Of a stretch of DNA of 6,682 nucleotides, positions 1-5,578 are shown piece by piece. The position numbers and the translations under genes were made by a program. The notes beneath the pieces were generated by a model. That model saw only the letters and a list, made by a program, of their open reading frames with translations. It made no database searches and was not told the DNA's origin. How positions within the stretch are numbered: the stretch's first letter is position 1; the number at the start of each line of letters is the position of its first letter. The stretch is from JAGMDK01 sp023128695 (GTDB lineage: Bacteria; Planctomycetota; Phycisphaerae; UBA1845; Fen-1342), in NCBI GenBank assembly GCA_030628805.1, contig DAOVQG010000257.1, forward strand, positions 1 through 6,682, given 5' to 3'.

Positions 1-64
1 ATAACTAATAACTAAGCCCTAACAACAAATAACACTTAATGCTACAACTGCTGAAGTTATCGAT
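1..64. other. AT-rich intergenic leader with a short tandem repeat
   Basis: This AT-rich stretch contrasts with the GC-rich rest of the window. It opens with two perfect tandem copies of ATAACTA (1-14), followed by related TAAC/AACA-rich sequence to about position 42. Several stop codons interrupt the forward frames and no coding region is visible. It is probably upstream regulatory or spacer DNA for the sigma-factor remnant that follows. No specific protein-binding site could be assigned. Confidence 0.5.
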
Positions 65-92
65 TGAACCTTTCGGCCGGAAGCGCATCTGA
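65..92 (+). promoter_or_regulatory. Candidate ECF-type promoter upstream of the sigma-factor remnant
   Basis: GAACCTT at 66-72 resembles the GGAACTT-like -35 element used by many extracytoplasmic-function sigma factors. TCTGA at 88-92 resembles their -10 element. The spacer is 15 bases (73-87), which is normal for this class. ECF genes often drive their own expression from such promoters, and the next gene start, at 119, is an ECF sigma gene. The match is by eye and the factor that would recognise it is unknown. Confidence 0.35.
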
Positions 93-118
93 AGATTGAA
101 AGGCAAACGAGGCTCCGC

Positions 119-348
119 ATGACCGCCGCCGCCGATCGGCTTTTTGAGCAGGTCCTGGTCCTGCGTTGCCAGGCCGGCGACGACCGCGCTTTCGAGGAAC
201 TCGTCAGGCGCTATCACGACCGCCTCCGCTATTACCTGCGGCGGCTGTTGGGCCAGGCCGATCAGGCCGACGACTTTTGCAGGAGGTCTGGCTCACGGCG
301 TTTCGGAACCTGCCGCGGCTGGGGAATCCCGGCGCTCTGTCGGTGTGG
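119..348 (+). pseudogene. Broken ECF-family RNA polymerase sigma factor (N-terminal part only)
   Basis: The frame opening at ATG 119 encodes an ECF sigma-70 N-terminus: the segment around AGDDRAFEELVRRYHDRL is a typical region 2.1-2.2 sequence, followed by LGQADQADD. At about 274/275 the frame breaks. Reading one frame over gives LQEVWLTAFRNLPRL, which continues region 2 exactly as expected, so one base is missing: the DNA reads GACGACTTTTGCAG where GACGACGTTTTGCAG would keep the frame. Homology ends after SVW (codon 346-348), where a palindromic repeat begins. Region 4, which contacts the -35 element, is absent. GAGG at 109-112, six bases before the ATG, is a modest ribosome binding site. 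No anti-sigma gene follows. An intact ECF factor is usually about 170-200 residues, so this one is non-functional. A sequencing error could explain the frameshift but not the missing 3' half. Confidence 0.8.
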
Positions 349-412
349 CACCATTTATATGTGGCACCGGCTTCCAGCCGGAAAGACGGCCGGCACGGGG
401 GCCGGCCGCTAC
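344..412. repeat. Interspersed palindromic repeat that ends the sigma-factor homology
   Basis: TGTGGCACC occurs twice, at 344-352 and 360-368. It is followed by the hairpin CCGGCT-tcc-AGCCGG (367-381) and then by CGGCCGG-cacggggg-CCGGCCG (387-408). The composition and the GTGGCACCGGCTTCCAGCCGG-like core resemble short repeats scattered between planctomycete genes. It lies exactly where sigma-factor homology stops, so an insertion or a deletion next to a repeat probably destroyed that gene. No transposase or clear terminal inverted repeat is visible. The outer borders are approximate. Confidence 0.6.
387..408 (-). terminator. GC-rich hairpin downstream of the aldolase gene, possible terminator
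   Basis: On the minus strand, 32 bases past the fbaB stop codon, a perfect 7-bp stem CGGCCGG/CCGGCCG with an 8-base loop is followed by TCTTT. The stem is strong, but the U-tract is short and interrupted, so termination may be partial. The hairpin belongs to the interspersed repeat at 344-412. It may therefore be a mobile-type repeat serving as a terminator by position. Confidence 0.35.
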
Positions 413-440
413 AGGACTGATGCGGCAGATAGCGACGCGA

Positions 441-1493
441 CTATGCGACCGTAATCTCCTCCGCCAAGTACACATCCTGGATGGCGTTGAGCAGTTGGAC
501 GCCTTCGGCCATTGGGCGTTGGAAGGCCTTGCGGCCGGAGATCAGGCCCATGCCGCCGGCGCGTTTGTTGATTACGGCCGTCTCGACCGCCTGTTGGAAG
601 TCGTTCGCGCCCGAGGCGCCGCCGGAGTTGATCAGGCCGATCTTGCCCATGTAGCAGCCGGCGACCTGGTAGCGGGTCAGATCGATGGGATGCTCGCTGG
701 TGAGCTTGTCGTACACCAGCTTGTGCGTCTTGCCGAAGTTGAGCGCAGTGAAGCCGGCGTTGGTCTCGGCTTGCTTCTGCTTGATGAGGTCGGCTTCCAA
801 CGTCACGCCGAGGTGGTTGGCCTGATTGGTCAAGTCGGCGGCCAGGTGGTAATCGGTGCCGTCCTTCTTGAAAGCGTTGTTGCGCAGGTAGCACCACAGG
901 ACGGTGAACATGCCCAACTCGTGGGCGGCCTGGAAAGCCTCGGAGACCTCCTCGATCTGGCGGTTCGACTCCGGGGCGCCAAAATAAATCGTGGCCCCGA
1001 CGGCCGCCGCGCCCATGTCCCAAGCCTGCTCGGCGGTGGCGAACATGTGCTGGTCATGCTTGTTGGGGTAGGTCAGTAGCTCGTTGTGATTGAGCTTGAC
1101 GATGAAGGGGATCTTGTGGGCATACTTGCGCGAGACGAGCCCGAGGACGCCGAGCGTGCTCGCGACGCCGTTGCAGCCGCCCTCGATCGCCAGCTTGACG
1201 ATGTTCTCGGGATCGAAGTAGGCGGGGTTGGGGGCGAAGGAAGCCCCGGCGGAGTGCTCGATGCCCTGATCCACCGGCAGCATCGAGAGGTAGCCCGTGC
1301 CGGCCAGACGGCCGTGTTGGTACAGCCAGGCCAGCCGACTGAGCACGCGATTGGGCCGATCGGACGCCGCGAAGACGCGGTCGACGAAATCGGGCCCGGG
1401 CAGGGTGAGGCTGTCCTGGGGAATCGTGGTGCATTTGTGATCCAACAGCGCTTTCCCCTTGTCGCCCAGGTGTTTCAAAACGTTTTCCATCAT
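441..1493 (-). CDS. fbaB: Class I fructose-bisphosphate aldolase (FbaB/DhnA type)
   Basis: This 350-residue cytoplasmic enzyme reversibly splits fructose 1,6-bisphosphate into dihydroxyacetone phosphate and glyceraldehyde 3-phosphate in glycolysis and gluconeogenesis. It uses a Schiff-base lysine rather than a metal ion. As I remember the E. coli sequence, length and sequence follow FbaB closely along the whole protein. Matching segments include GRLAGTGYLSMLPVDQGIEH (61-80), the VKLNHNE strand (132-138), AVGATIYFGAPES (164-176), LRNNAFKKDGTDYH (203-216), GKIGLINSGG (283-292) and INKRAGGMGLISGRKAF (308-324). The Schiff-base lysine is probably K238 in ADLIKQK (234-240), by recalled alignment only. 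Two adjacent ATGs lie at the start. The first is preferred because AGGAGG (1501-1506) is 7 bases upstream; starting at the second would lengthen the spacing to 10 bases. The stop is TAG at 441-443. The gene stands alone, convergent with the sigma-factor remnant. I see no frame damage or missing catalytic segment. Confidence 0.95.
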   Translation of the reverse strand: MMENVLKHLGDKGKALLDHKCTTIPQDSLTLPGPDFVDRVFAASDRPNRVLSRLAWLYQHGRLAGTGYLSMLPVDQGIEHSAGASFAPNPAYFDPENIVKLAIEGGCNGVASTLGVLGLVSRKYAHKIPFIVKLNHNELLTYPNKHDQHMFATAEQAWDMGAAAVGATIYFGAPESNRQIEEVSEAFQAAHELGMFTVLWCYLRNNAFKKDGTDYHLAADLTNQANHLGVTLEADLIKQKQAETNAGFTALNFGKTHKLVYDKLTSEHPIDLTRYQVAGCYMGKIGLINSGGASGANDFQQAVETAVINKRAGGMGLISGRKAFQRPMAEGVQLLNAIQDVYLAEEITVA

Positions 1494-1500
1494 GACATTT

Positions 1501-1506
1501 CCTCCT
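1501..1506 (-). promoter_or_regulatory. Strong Shine-Dalgarno site of fbaB
   Basis: The minus strand reads AGGAGG here, 7 bases before the ATG at 1493. This is a full anti-Shine-Dalgarno match and supports the first of the two adjacent ATG codons as the start. Confidence 0.85.
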
Positions 1507-1562
1507 GACGCTCATGAATGGCGTCGCAGACCAGCCGCTGACCGAATACAATCCTGACCGCT

Positions 1563-1586
1563 GGGACGAGATTCCTATCTCATCCC
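1563..1586 (-). promoter_or_regulatory. Hairpin in the probable 5' leader of fbaB
   Basis: GGGACGAGAT (1563-1572) and ATCTCATCCC (1577-1586) form a 10-bp stem with a 4-base loop. In minus-strand RNA all ten positions pair, one as a G-U wobble, and the loop is AGGA. It lies about 70 bases upstream of the fbaB start codon, with no U-tract after it. A leader regulatory or stabilising structure fits better than a terminator. It does not resemble a riboswitch class I recognise. Confidence 0.4.
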
Positions 1587-1602
1587 GACTCGCGCCGACA
1601 AC

Positions 1603-1608
1603 AGTATA
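1603..1608 (-). promoter_or_regulatory. Possible -10 element for fbaB
   Basis: The minus strand reads TATACT, differing from TATAAT at one position, about 110 bases upstream of the fbaB start codon. No convincing -35 element lies 16-18 bases further upstream; that stretch is very GC-rich. The call is weak and rests on one hexamer and its position. If used, it would place the 1563-1586 hairpin inside the transcript. Confidence 0.2.
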
Positions 1609-1736
1609 TCACGATCCGCGCCGACCGCGGTAGTGTAACCCTTATTTGGGGTATTTGATTTCTCGGCTCACGATGCGTTCTTGTCCTGGGTACGTTTCCA
1701 GGGTCTCGACAGATGCGTTTATCGCTTTGGGGACTA

Positions 1737-1800
1737 CCGGCAGAGGGGCTGGAGAGGGTCGGCTGGCAGCCCACGACCGCAAGCCGGAGCCCTCTGCCGG
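1737..1800. repeat. Nested palindromic intergenic repeat
   Basis: Perfect 11-bp arms CCGGCAGAGGG (1737-1747) and CCCTCTGCCGG (1790-1800) enclose a second inverted pair, GGTCG (1757-1761) and CGACC (1774-1778). Inside that lies GGCTG-g-CAGCC (1761-1771). The nested design and GC-rich composition resemble intergenic repeat units rather than a protein-coding stretch. It sits just upstream of the point where radical SAM homology begins, so it may mark the deletion or insertion junction. No U-tract follows, so a terminator role is not supported. Confidence 0.5.
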
Positions 1801-1837
1801 ATAGCCATCGTCGCGGCGCTCGGGTCGCTCGCCCGCG

Positions 1838-2188
1838 TTGCCCGGTATGGCGACCTGGACCGACAAGTTGCGGATCGTGCTGACGTTTCTGCGGAGCTAC
1901 CGCTGGAGCGAACGCGATTTCCGCGTAACGCCGCTGAAATTCATCCACGCGCTGCGTGGCAAGACCAACAAGTCGGTCGGCCGCGGGGCGGCGGGCGAGA
2001 CGACCTACCGCACCCTGATGGCGGCCGGCATGCACTTCATGGACCGCTACAACTTCGACACCGAGCGTATCAAACGCTGCGTAATCCTCTACAGCACACC
2101 CGACGGCATCTACCCCTTCTGCACCATCAACGGCGGGCCAACGTATCGGCCATATATCGAGAGAATGCTGGCGAAGATGGTGAAGTGA
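1838..2188 (+). pseudogene. C-terminal fragment of a radical SAM enzyme, 5' part missing
   Basis: The open frame (TTG at 1838, ATG at 1847, stop TGA at 2186-2188) gives about 116 residues. The second half carries a block I associate with the C-terminus of a radical SAM family that includes archaeal MJ0619-like and tetraether-lipid-synthase-like proteins: FMDRYNFDTERIKRC, then YSTPDG, then a second cysteine in PFCTINGGPTYR. The two cysteines may be ligands for an auxiliary cluster. The CxxxCxxC radical SAM core and TIM-barrel half are absent, and no ribosome binding site precedes either start. The frame simply opens after a TAG at 1802-1804, next to a palindromic repeat. A 3' remnant is therefore the best reading. 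A free-standing small protein with the same C-terminal domain is the alternative. The family assignment is from memory and moderately sure. Confidence 0.5.
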
Positions 2189-2192
2189 TCTA

Positions 2193-2221
2193 TTGGAGAC
2201 AGCGGGGTTGTCTGATATGCT
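2193..2221 (+). promoter_or_regulatory. Weak candidate sigma-70-like promoter for the methylase-nuclease operon
   Basis: TTGGAG (2193-2198) and TATGCT (2216-2221) are separated by 17 bases. They match the -35 and -10 consensus hexamers at three and four of six positions. This is the best pair I could find between the radical SAM remnant and the methylase start at 2291, but it is close to what chance would give. The operon must be promoted somewhere near here, since the preceding gene is a fragment. Confidence 0.15.
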
Positions 2222-2290
2222 CACATAGTGCGGTTCCAGGCGTTAAGATTGTCGCACAAACCGAAGCGAGATTCAGCCGAGCTTGACTAG

Positions 2291-5200
2291 ATGGCAACAC
2301 AGACGGACAGCGCACAGGCCTTACTCGACGCGGTTTACTCCGATCTAGACTTTACCGCGGGGGCTCTGTTTCTCGCGACCAACAAGCCGACAAGCTTAGG
2401 GGCCGACGATTGGATTACGAAGGGGGGATGGCTTTCACTTGCTCGGAAAGTTGGGGCGGAGCGGATCTTCTTTGTCGAGGACAACCCGGTCATCGTGTTC
2501 GTCAAGGACGAGCCAGGGAAAGCAAATCTGCGTCACCTCTTCAATCGTGCCTGGTGCATGGCCCGCCCACCGCTCTTATTCGTCGCGCAGCCCGGAACAC
2601 TGTCGGTTTTCGATCTCACGCAGCCACCAGCCGGGGAAGATGATGATCTATTTGCGCCCGATCGCCTTCTGGTAGACGCAAGCCAAGCCGCCGAAGTCCA
2701 GGCCAAACTCAAGGATTACCATCGCGCTCAAATCGAGTCGGGGAGGTTGTTCGAAGAGCACAGGTTCGGCTTTGAAAACCGAGCAGATCACGCCCTGATT
2801 CGAGACCTTGCCGCCGTGCGCGAGAAGCTCATCAACACTGGGTTGTCGGTGCCGCATGCACACGCGCTCATTGGTCGATCGATCTTCATCCGGTATTTGG
2901 AGGATCGTCGAATCCTGACGGAGGACTACTTCCGGAGAATCGCTCGCAGGAACACAGAATGGCGTGGGATACTCGACAATGCACCGGTGCACGACGGCAC
3001 GAATGATGATCGACGCCTCTACTACGCCGCGGTCCTGTCGGACAAGGCATTCACGCATGCTTTGTTCTCGCGGCTCGCCAAGGAGTTTAACGGCGATCTC
3101 TTCCCATTCGACGAGCGTGAGCAGAAGGCGTTTACAGCCCCACGGCTCAAACTGATGCAGAGGTTCTTGCTCGGGAAGATCAAGGGGCCAACGCTGTTCA
3201 CGTTCGCTTACGACTTCGACATCATCCCCATCGAACTAATCAGCAGCATGTACGAGGAGTTCCTCCGCACCGAGAAAGGGAAGCCGAACACGCACGGGAG
3301 CTTCTACACACCGGGAGCGCTGGTTGAGTTCGTGTTGTCGCAGACGCTCGAAGATAGAGTCCTCAACGACCGTCCGCGAATCGTGGACCCTGCATGTGGT
3401 TCGGCAATTTTCTTGGTCGAGGCCTTCCGCCGCCTCGTTCGCCACCGCGTGTGCGAGCGTGGGCAACGGTTGCGACCCGACGAAGTACGGAAGATTCTCC
3501 GGGATCAGATTGCCGGCATTGATGTGCAGCCGGAGGCGATCCGCGTGGCTGCGTTCAGCCTTTATCTTGCTCTGTTGCATTATCTGGAACCGCCGGACAT
3601 TCTCGGGCACCAATTGCCGAATCTCATCTATTCCGCGAACCGCAGGAAGACCGATCCGAACCAGCATTTCGACATCCTGCTCGCGGCCAACGCTTTCGAG
3701 GTCGAGGCCAAGGTGCGGGAACCCATACGGCGGCGATTCACTAGTGGCTCCGCCGACGTAATGGTCGGAAACCCGCCGTGGGGTTTTCCGAAGAAGCCGA
3801 AGAAGAAAGACGACGAAGCTCGGGAAGCCGCCACCGCCGAAGCTTGGGAAGCCGCCACAGTAGCTATGAACTGGTGCCAAAACCGTGGAAACGCGGTCGG
3901 CGACAAAGAGTTGTCGCAGGCATTCATTCATCGTACGCACGATTTTCTACGAGAAGGCGGCCGTGCAGGCCTTCTCGTCTCCACCGGGGTGTTTTTCAAG
4001 CGGCAGGCTAATAGCGGAAAGTTCCGCGAACAGTGGCTTGCGAAGTCGGCACTCGATCAAGTCGTCAACTTCGCTGCTGTACGGGATGTCTTCTTTGCGA
4101 GCGCGATCGCCCCCTTTGCGTCGGTCGTTTTTGAAAAACGAGCACCCAAGAGCAGGTCACATCGGTTTCGTTATTACTCCGCGAAGAAGTCCGCCGTTGT
4201 CAACGAATTGCAGGTCGTCCGGCTGAGCAAACCCGACCTACATATCGTTCGGCAATCGGATTTTGTTGCAGATGACGAACTGTGGAAGGTTTACTGGTGG
4301 GGAGGACATCGAGATCAGGCGTTGGTTCAAGCCCTGCGCGCCGAAGAAACCATTCAGGACCTCCTTGAGTCGCGTCAGGAACGCGAGGTGTGTCTTGGTC
4401 GAGGCTTCGAAGGATCACCCCCGGACAGTGATTCTGGATGGCTCCAACAGTACAAGGAACTGCCGACCAACCTTATTGAGAGATATGGAGCATTGGACCT
4501 CTCCTGTCTCGTCAAGGTTCCCTCGAAGGTGTATCGCATGGGCAATCGCGCTATCTACGACGGGCCTCGCCTGCTCATCCGTCGGGGGTTATCCCAGACG
4601 GGCAATGACAATGGACGAATCGTTGCAAGGTTAGAGTACGACCGCTTTTGCTTTCGGCATTCCATGTATGGAATGCGCCTAGATCCGGTGCTTGAGAGCG
4701 TTGCCTCCGTGTTGCTGGGAATCCTCTGGTCCTCCCTTCCACGCTACTTCCTCTGGTTAACAACTGGCTCCTGGGGTATGTGGCACCACGAGATACATAT
4801 GGAGGGAATACAGAGAATACCAATTCGACTACCAAGCAATCACGTGCTGCGAGAGCGCATCGTCCGAATCGTGGAGAGATTACGTGCTGCAGGCTCCCCG
4901 CCCGGCGATATGTTTAGCGAACAAGGAACTCCGCAAGAATCACAAATCAGGAACATTCCTGAATTGGAGGCAGCACTGGACGAAGCGATCTTCGATCTAT
5001 ACGAACTGACCGGCGCAGAGCGTGACGCGGTGTGCGACATGTGCGACGTGGGTCTGGAATTGTTCTATCGCGGCACGAAGAGCGACGCCATGAAGCCGGT
5101 TCCGGATCAGGCCAGCGGCCGGAGGTTCGGTCGGCACAGCGACCTTCCGCATAAGCGAAGCGATCAGCGTGGGTTGGACGGTTATCTTGATGCGTTCCTG

Positions 5201-5578
5201 GAAATCTGGGATGCAGAGCTGAAACCGAGTGGACGATTCCAGTGGCGTGTTATTCGGCCAACACATTCCTCGCCGATGTTGGCGGTGGTGTTCTCGACCG
5301 AAGATATGAAAGACCCTCAGCCACCACCAACCGAATCGGATGATGCGGCCTGGCATACGCTCTTAGCCTGGCTCGCTCAAACGTCATCGCATCCGTTCGG
5401 CTCGAAGCGCCTCTACATCGACGGGATGACGAGGATCGTCGGCAAGAACGACATTGCGATCATCAAGCGCAATGAACGCAGGCTCTGGACCCGAACCGCC
5501 GCCCGCGAAGACGCAGAGGCAACCCAGCTAGAGGCCGTTCACAAGCAGCGGGCGTTGACGCGGGAGAGAGCGGTTTGA
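2291..5578 (+). CDS. Large Eco57I-like N6-adenine DNA methyltransferase, probable modification and specificity subunit
   Basis: This 1095-residue protein probably transfers a methyl group from S-adenosylmethionine to the N6 of adenine in a specific DNA site. Domains in order: an unfamiliar N-terminal domain (about 1-150); a helical linker (150-330); a gamma-class methylase core; a probable target-recognition region (about 650-870); the DEAIFDLYELTGAERDAV tail segment (897-914); and an extra C-terminal domain (about 930-1095). Core motifs are GSFYTPGALVEFVL (336-349), motif I DPACGSAIFL (366-375), GIDVQPEAIRVAAFSLYLAL (409-428), catalytic motif IV NPPW (494-497) and GGRAGLLVSTGVFF (556-569). 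Motif I has Ala where the usual form is DPACGSG. The target-recognition region ends in a segment (819-845, including TTGSWGMWHHEIH) like those in Eco57I-type enzymes. No PD-(D/E)xK nuclease was identified within this protein, consistent with cleavage by the overlapping downstream gene. The start is fixed by an in-frame TAG at 2288-2290, directly before the ATG. No Shine-Dalgarno site is visible. Codon use is more mixed than in fbaB, consistent with transfer. BREX PglX or a DISARM methylase are alternatives, but their partner genes are absent. Confidence 0.85.
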   Translation: MATQTDSAQALLDAVYSDLDFTAGALFLATNKPTSLGADDWITKGGWLSLARKVGAERIFFVEDNPVIVFVKDEPGKANLRHLFNRAWCMARPPLLFVAQPGTLSVFDLTQPPAGEDDDLFAPDRLLVDASQAAEVQAKLKDYHRAQIESGRLFEEHRFGFENRADHALIRDLAAVREKLINTGLSVPHAHALIGRSIFIRYLEDRRILTEDYFRRIARRNTEWRGILDNAPVHDGTNDDRRLYYAAVLSDKAFTHALFSRLAKEFNGDLFPFDEREQKAFTAPRLKLMQRFLLGKIKGPTLFTFAYDFDIIPIELISSMYEEFLRTEKGKPNTHGSFYTPGALVEFVLSQTLEDRVLNDRPRIVDPACGSAIFLVEAFRRLVRHRVCERGQRLRPDEVRKILRDQIAGIDVQPEAIRVAAFSLYLALLHYLEPPDILGHQLPNLIYSANRRKTDPNQHFDILLAANAFEVEAKVREPIRRRFTSGSADVMVGNPPWGFPKKPKKKDDEAREAATAEAWEAATVAMNWCQNRGNAVGDKELSQAFIHRTHDFLREGGRAGLLVSTGVFFKRQANSGKFREQWLAKSALDQVVNFAAVRDVFFASAIAPFASVVFEKRAPKSRSHRFRYYSAKKSAVVNELQVVRLSKPDLHIVRQSDFVADDELWKVYWWGGHRDQALVQALRAEETIQDLLESRQEREVCLGRGFEGSPPDSDSGWLQQYKELPTNLIERYGALDLSCLVKVPSKVYRMGNRAIYDGPRLLIRRGLSQTGNDNGRIVARLEYDRFCFRHSMYGMRLDPVLESVASVLLGILWSSLPRYFLWLTTGSWGMWHHEIHMEGIQRIPIRLPSNHVLRERIVRIVERLRAAGSPPGDMFSEQGTPQESQIRNIPELEAALDEAIFDLYELTGAERDAVCDMCDVGLELFYRGTKSDAMKPVPDQASGRRFGRHSDLPHKRSDQRGLDGYLDAFLEIWDAELKPSGRFQWRVIRPTHSSPMLAVVFSTEDMKDPQPPPTESDDAAWHTLLAWLAQTSSHPFGSKRLYIDGMTRIVGKNDIAIIKRNERRLWTRTAAREDAEATQLEAVHKQRALTRERAV
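3815..3858 (+). repeat. Tandem 24-bp microduplication inside the methylase gene
   Basis: GAAGCTCGGGAAGCCGCCAC (3815-3834) recurs at 3839-3858 with one substitution (C to T), giving a 24-base period. It encodes two in-frame octads, EAREAATA and EAWEAATV, at residues 509-524. These lie just after the catalytic NPPW motif and a lysine-rich KKPKKK stretch. The period is a multiple of three, so the frame is kept. The near-identity of the DNA copies suggests a fairly recent duplication. Confidence 0.75.
5562..5566 (+). promoter_or_regulatory. Ribosome binding site fixing the TTG start of the nuclease gene
   Basis: GGGAG lies 8 bases before TTG at 5575 and inside the end of the methylase gene. It supports TTG 5575 as the true start, so the two genes overlap by four bases (TTGA) and translation is probably coupled. 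Confidence 0.6.

Larger units (their letters stand above)
1494..1837. other. Non-coding gap between fbaB and the radical SAM remnant
   Basis: These 344 bases hold the fbaB leader (ribosome binding site at 1501-1506, hairpin at 1563-1586, possible -10 at 1603-1608 on the minus strand) and a nested palindromic repeat (1737-1800). A short minus-strand frame crosses it but has no ribosome binding site or recognisable family and spans the palindrome. I therefore treat the region as divergent intergenic DNA plus sequence left where the upstream part of the radical SAM gene was lost. Confidence 0.6.

Noticed and set aside
344..368. TGTGGCACC direct repeats as a target-site duplication
   Set aside because: The copies are only 16 bases apart, with no element between them; no matching copy was found at the far side of the repeat unit.
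144..1079. Long plus-strand open frame of about 311 codons
   Set aside because: Most of it is antisense to the clear fbaB gene, and its start is an out-of-frame reading of the sigma remnant. The residue composition is typical of a GC-rich shadow frame.
1642..1866. Minus-strand 74-codon frame ending ...IVSREIKYPK
   Set aside because: It crosses the nested palindrome at 1737-1800, has no ribosome binding site, overlaps the radical SAM fragment and matches no family I know. Its last 30 codons look somewhat protein-like, so a remnant of a lost gene cannot be excluded.
2196..2213. Stem AGACA...TGTCT downstream of the radical SAM fragment as a terminator
   Set aside because: Only five base pairs and no U-tract follows, so it falls within chance expectation.
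1580..2224. Minus-strand 214-codon frame
   Set aside because: Antisense to the radical SAM fragment; low-complexity Ala/Arg/Val-rich translation without domain signals.
3815..3858. CRISPR-like repeat
   Set aside because: Only two adjacent copies with a 4-base gap, in frame within a coding gene. There is no spacer structure.
3236..3940. Minus-strand 234-codon frame inside the methylase gene
   Set aside because: It is the complement of the methylase core, including the conserved motifs I and IV on the other strand, so it is a shadow.
2291..5578. Identification of the methylase as BREX PglX or a DISARM methylase
   Set aside because: The methylase core would allow it, but no BREX (pglZ, brxC) or DISARM (drmA-C) partner genes are present on either side. 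The overlapping partner is a small PD-(D/E)xK protein.
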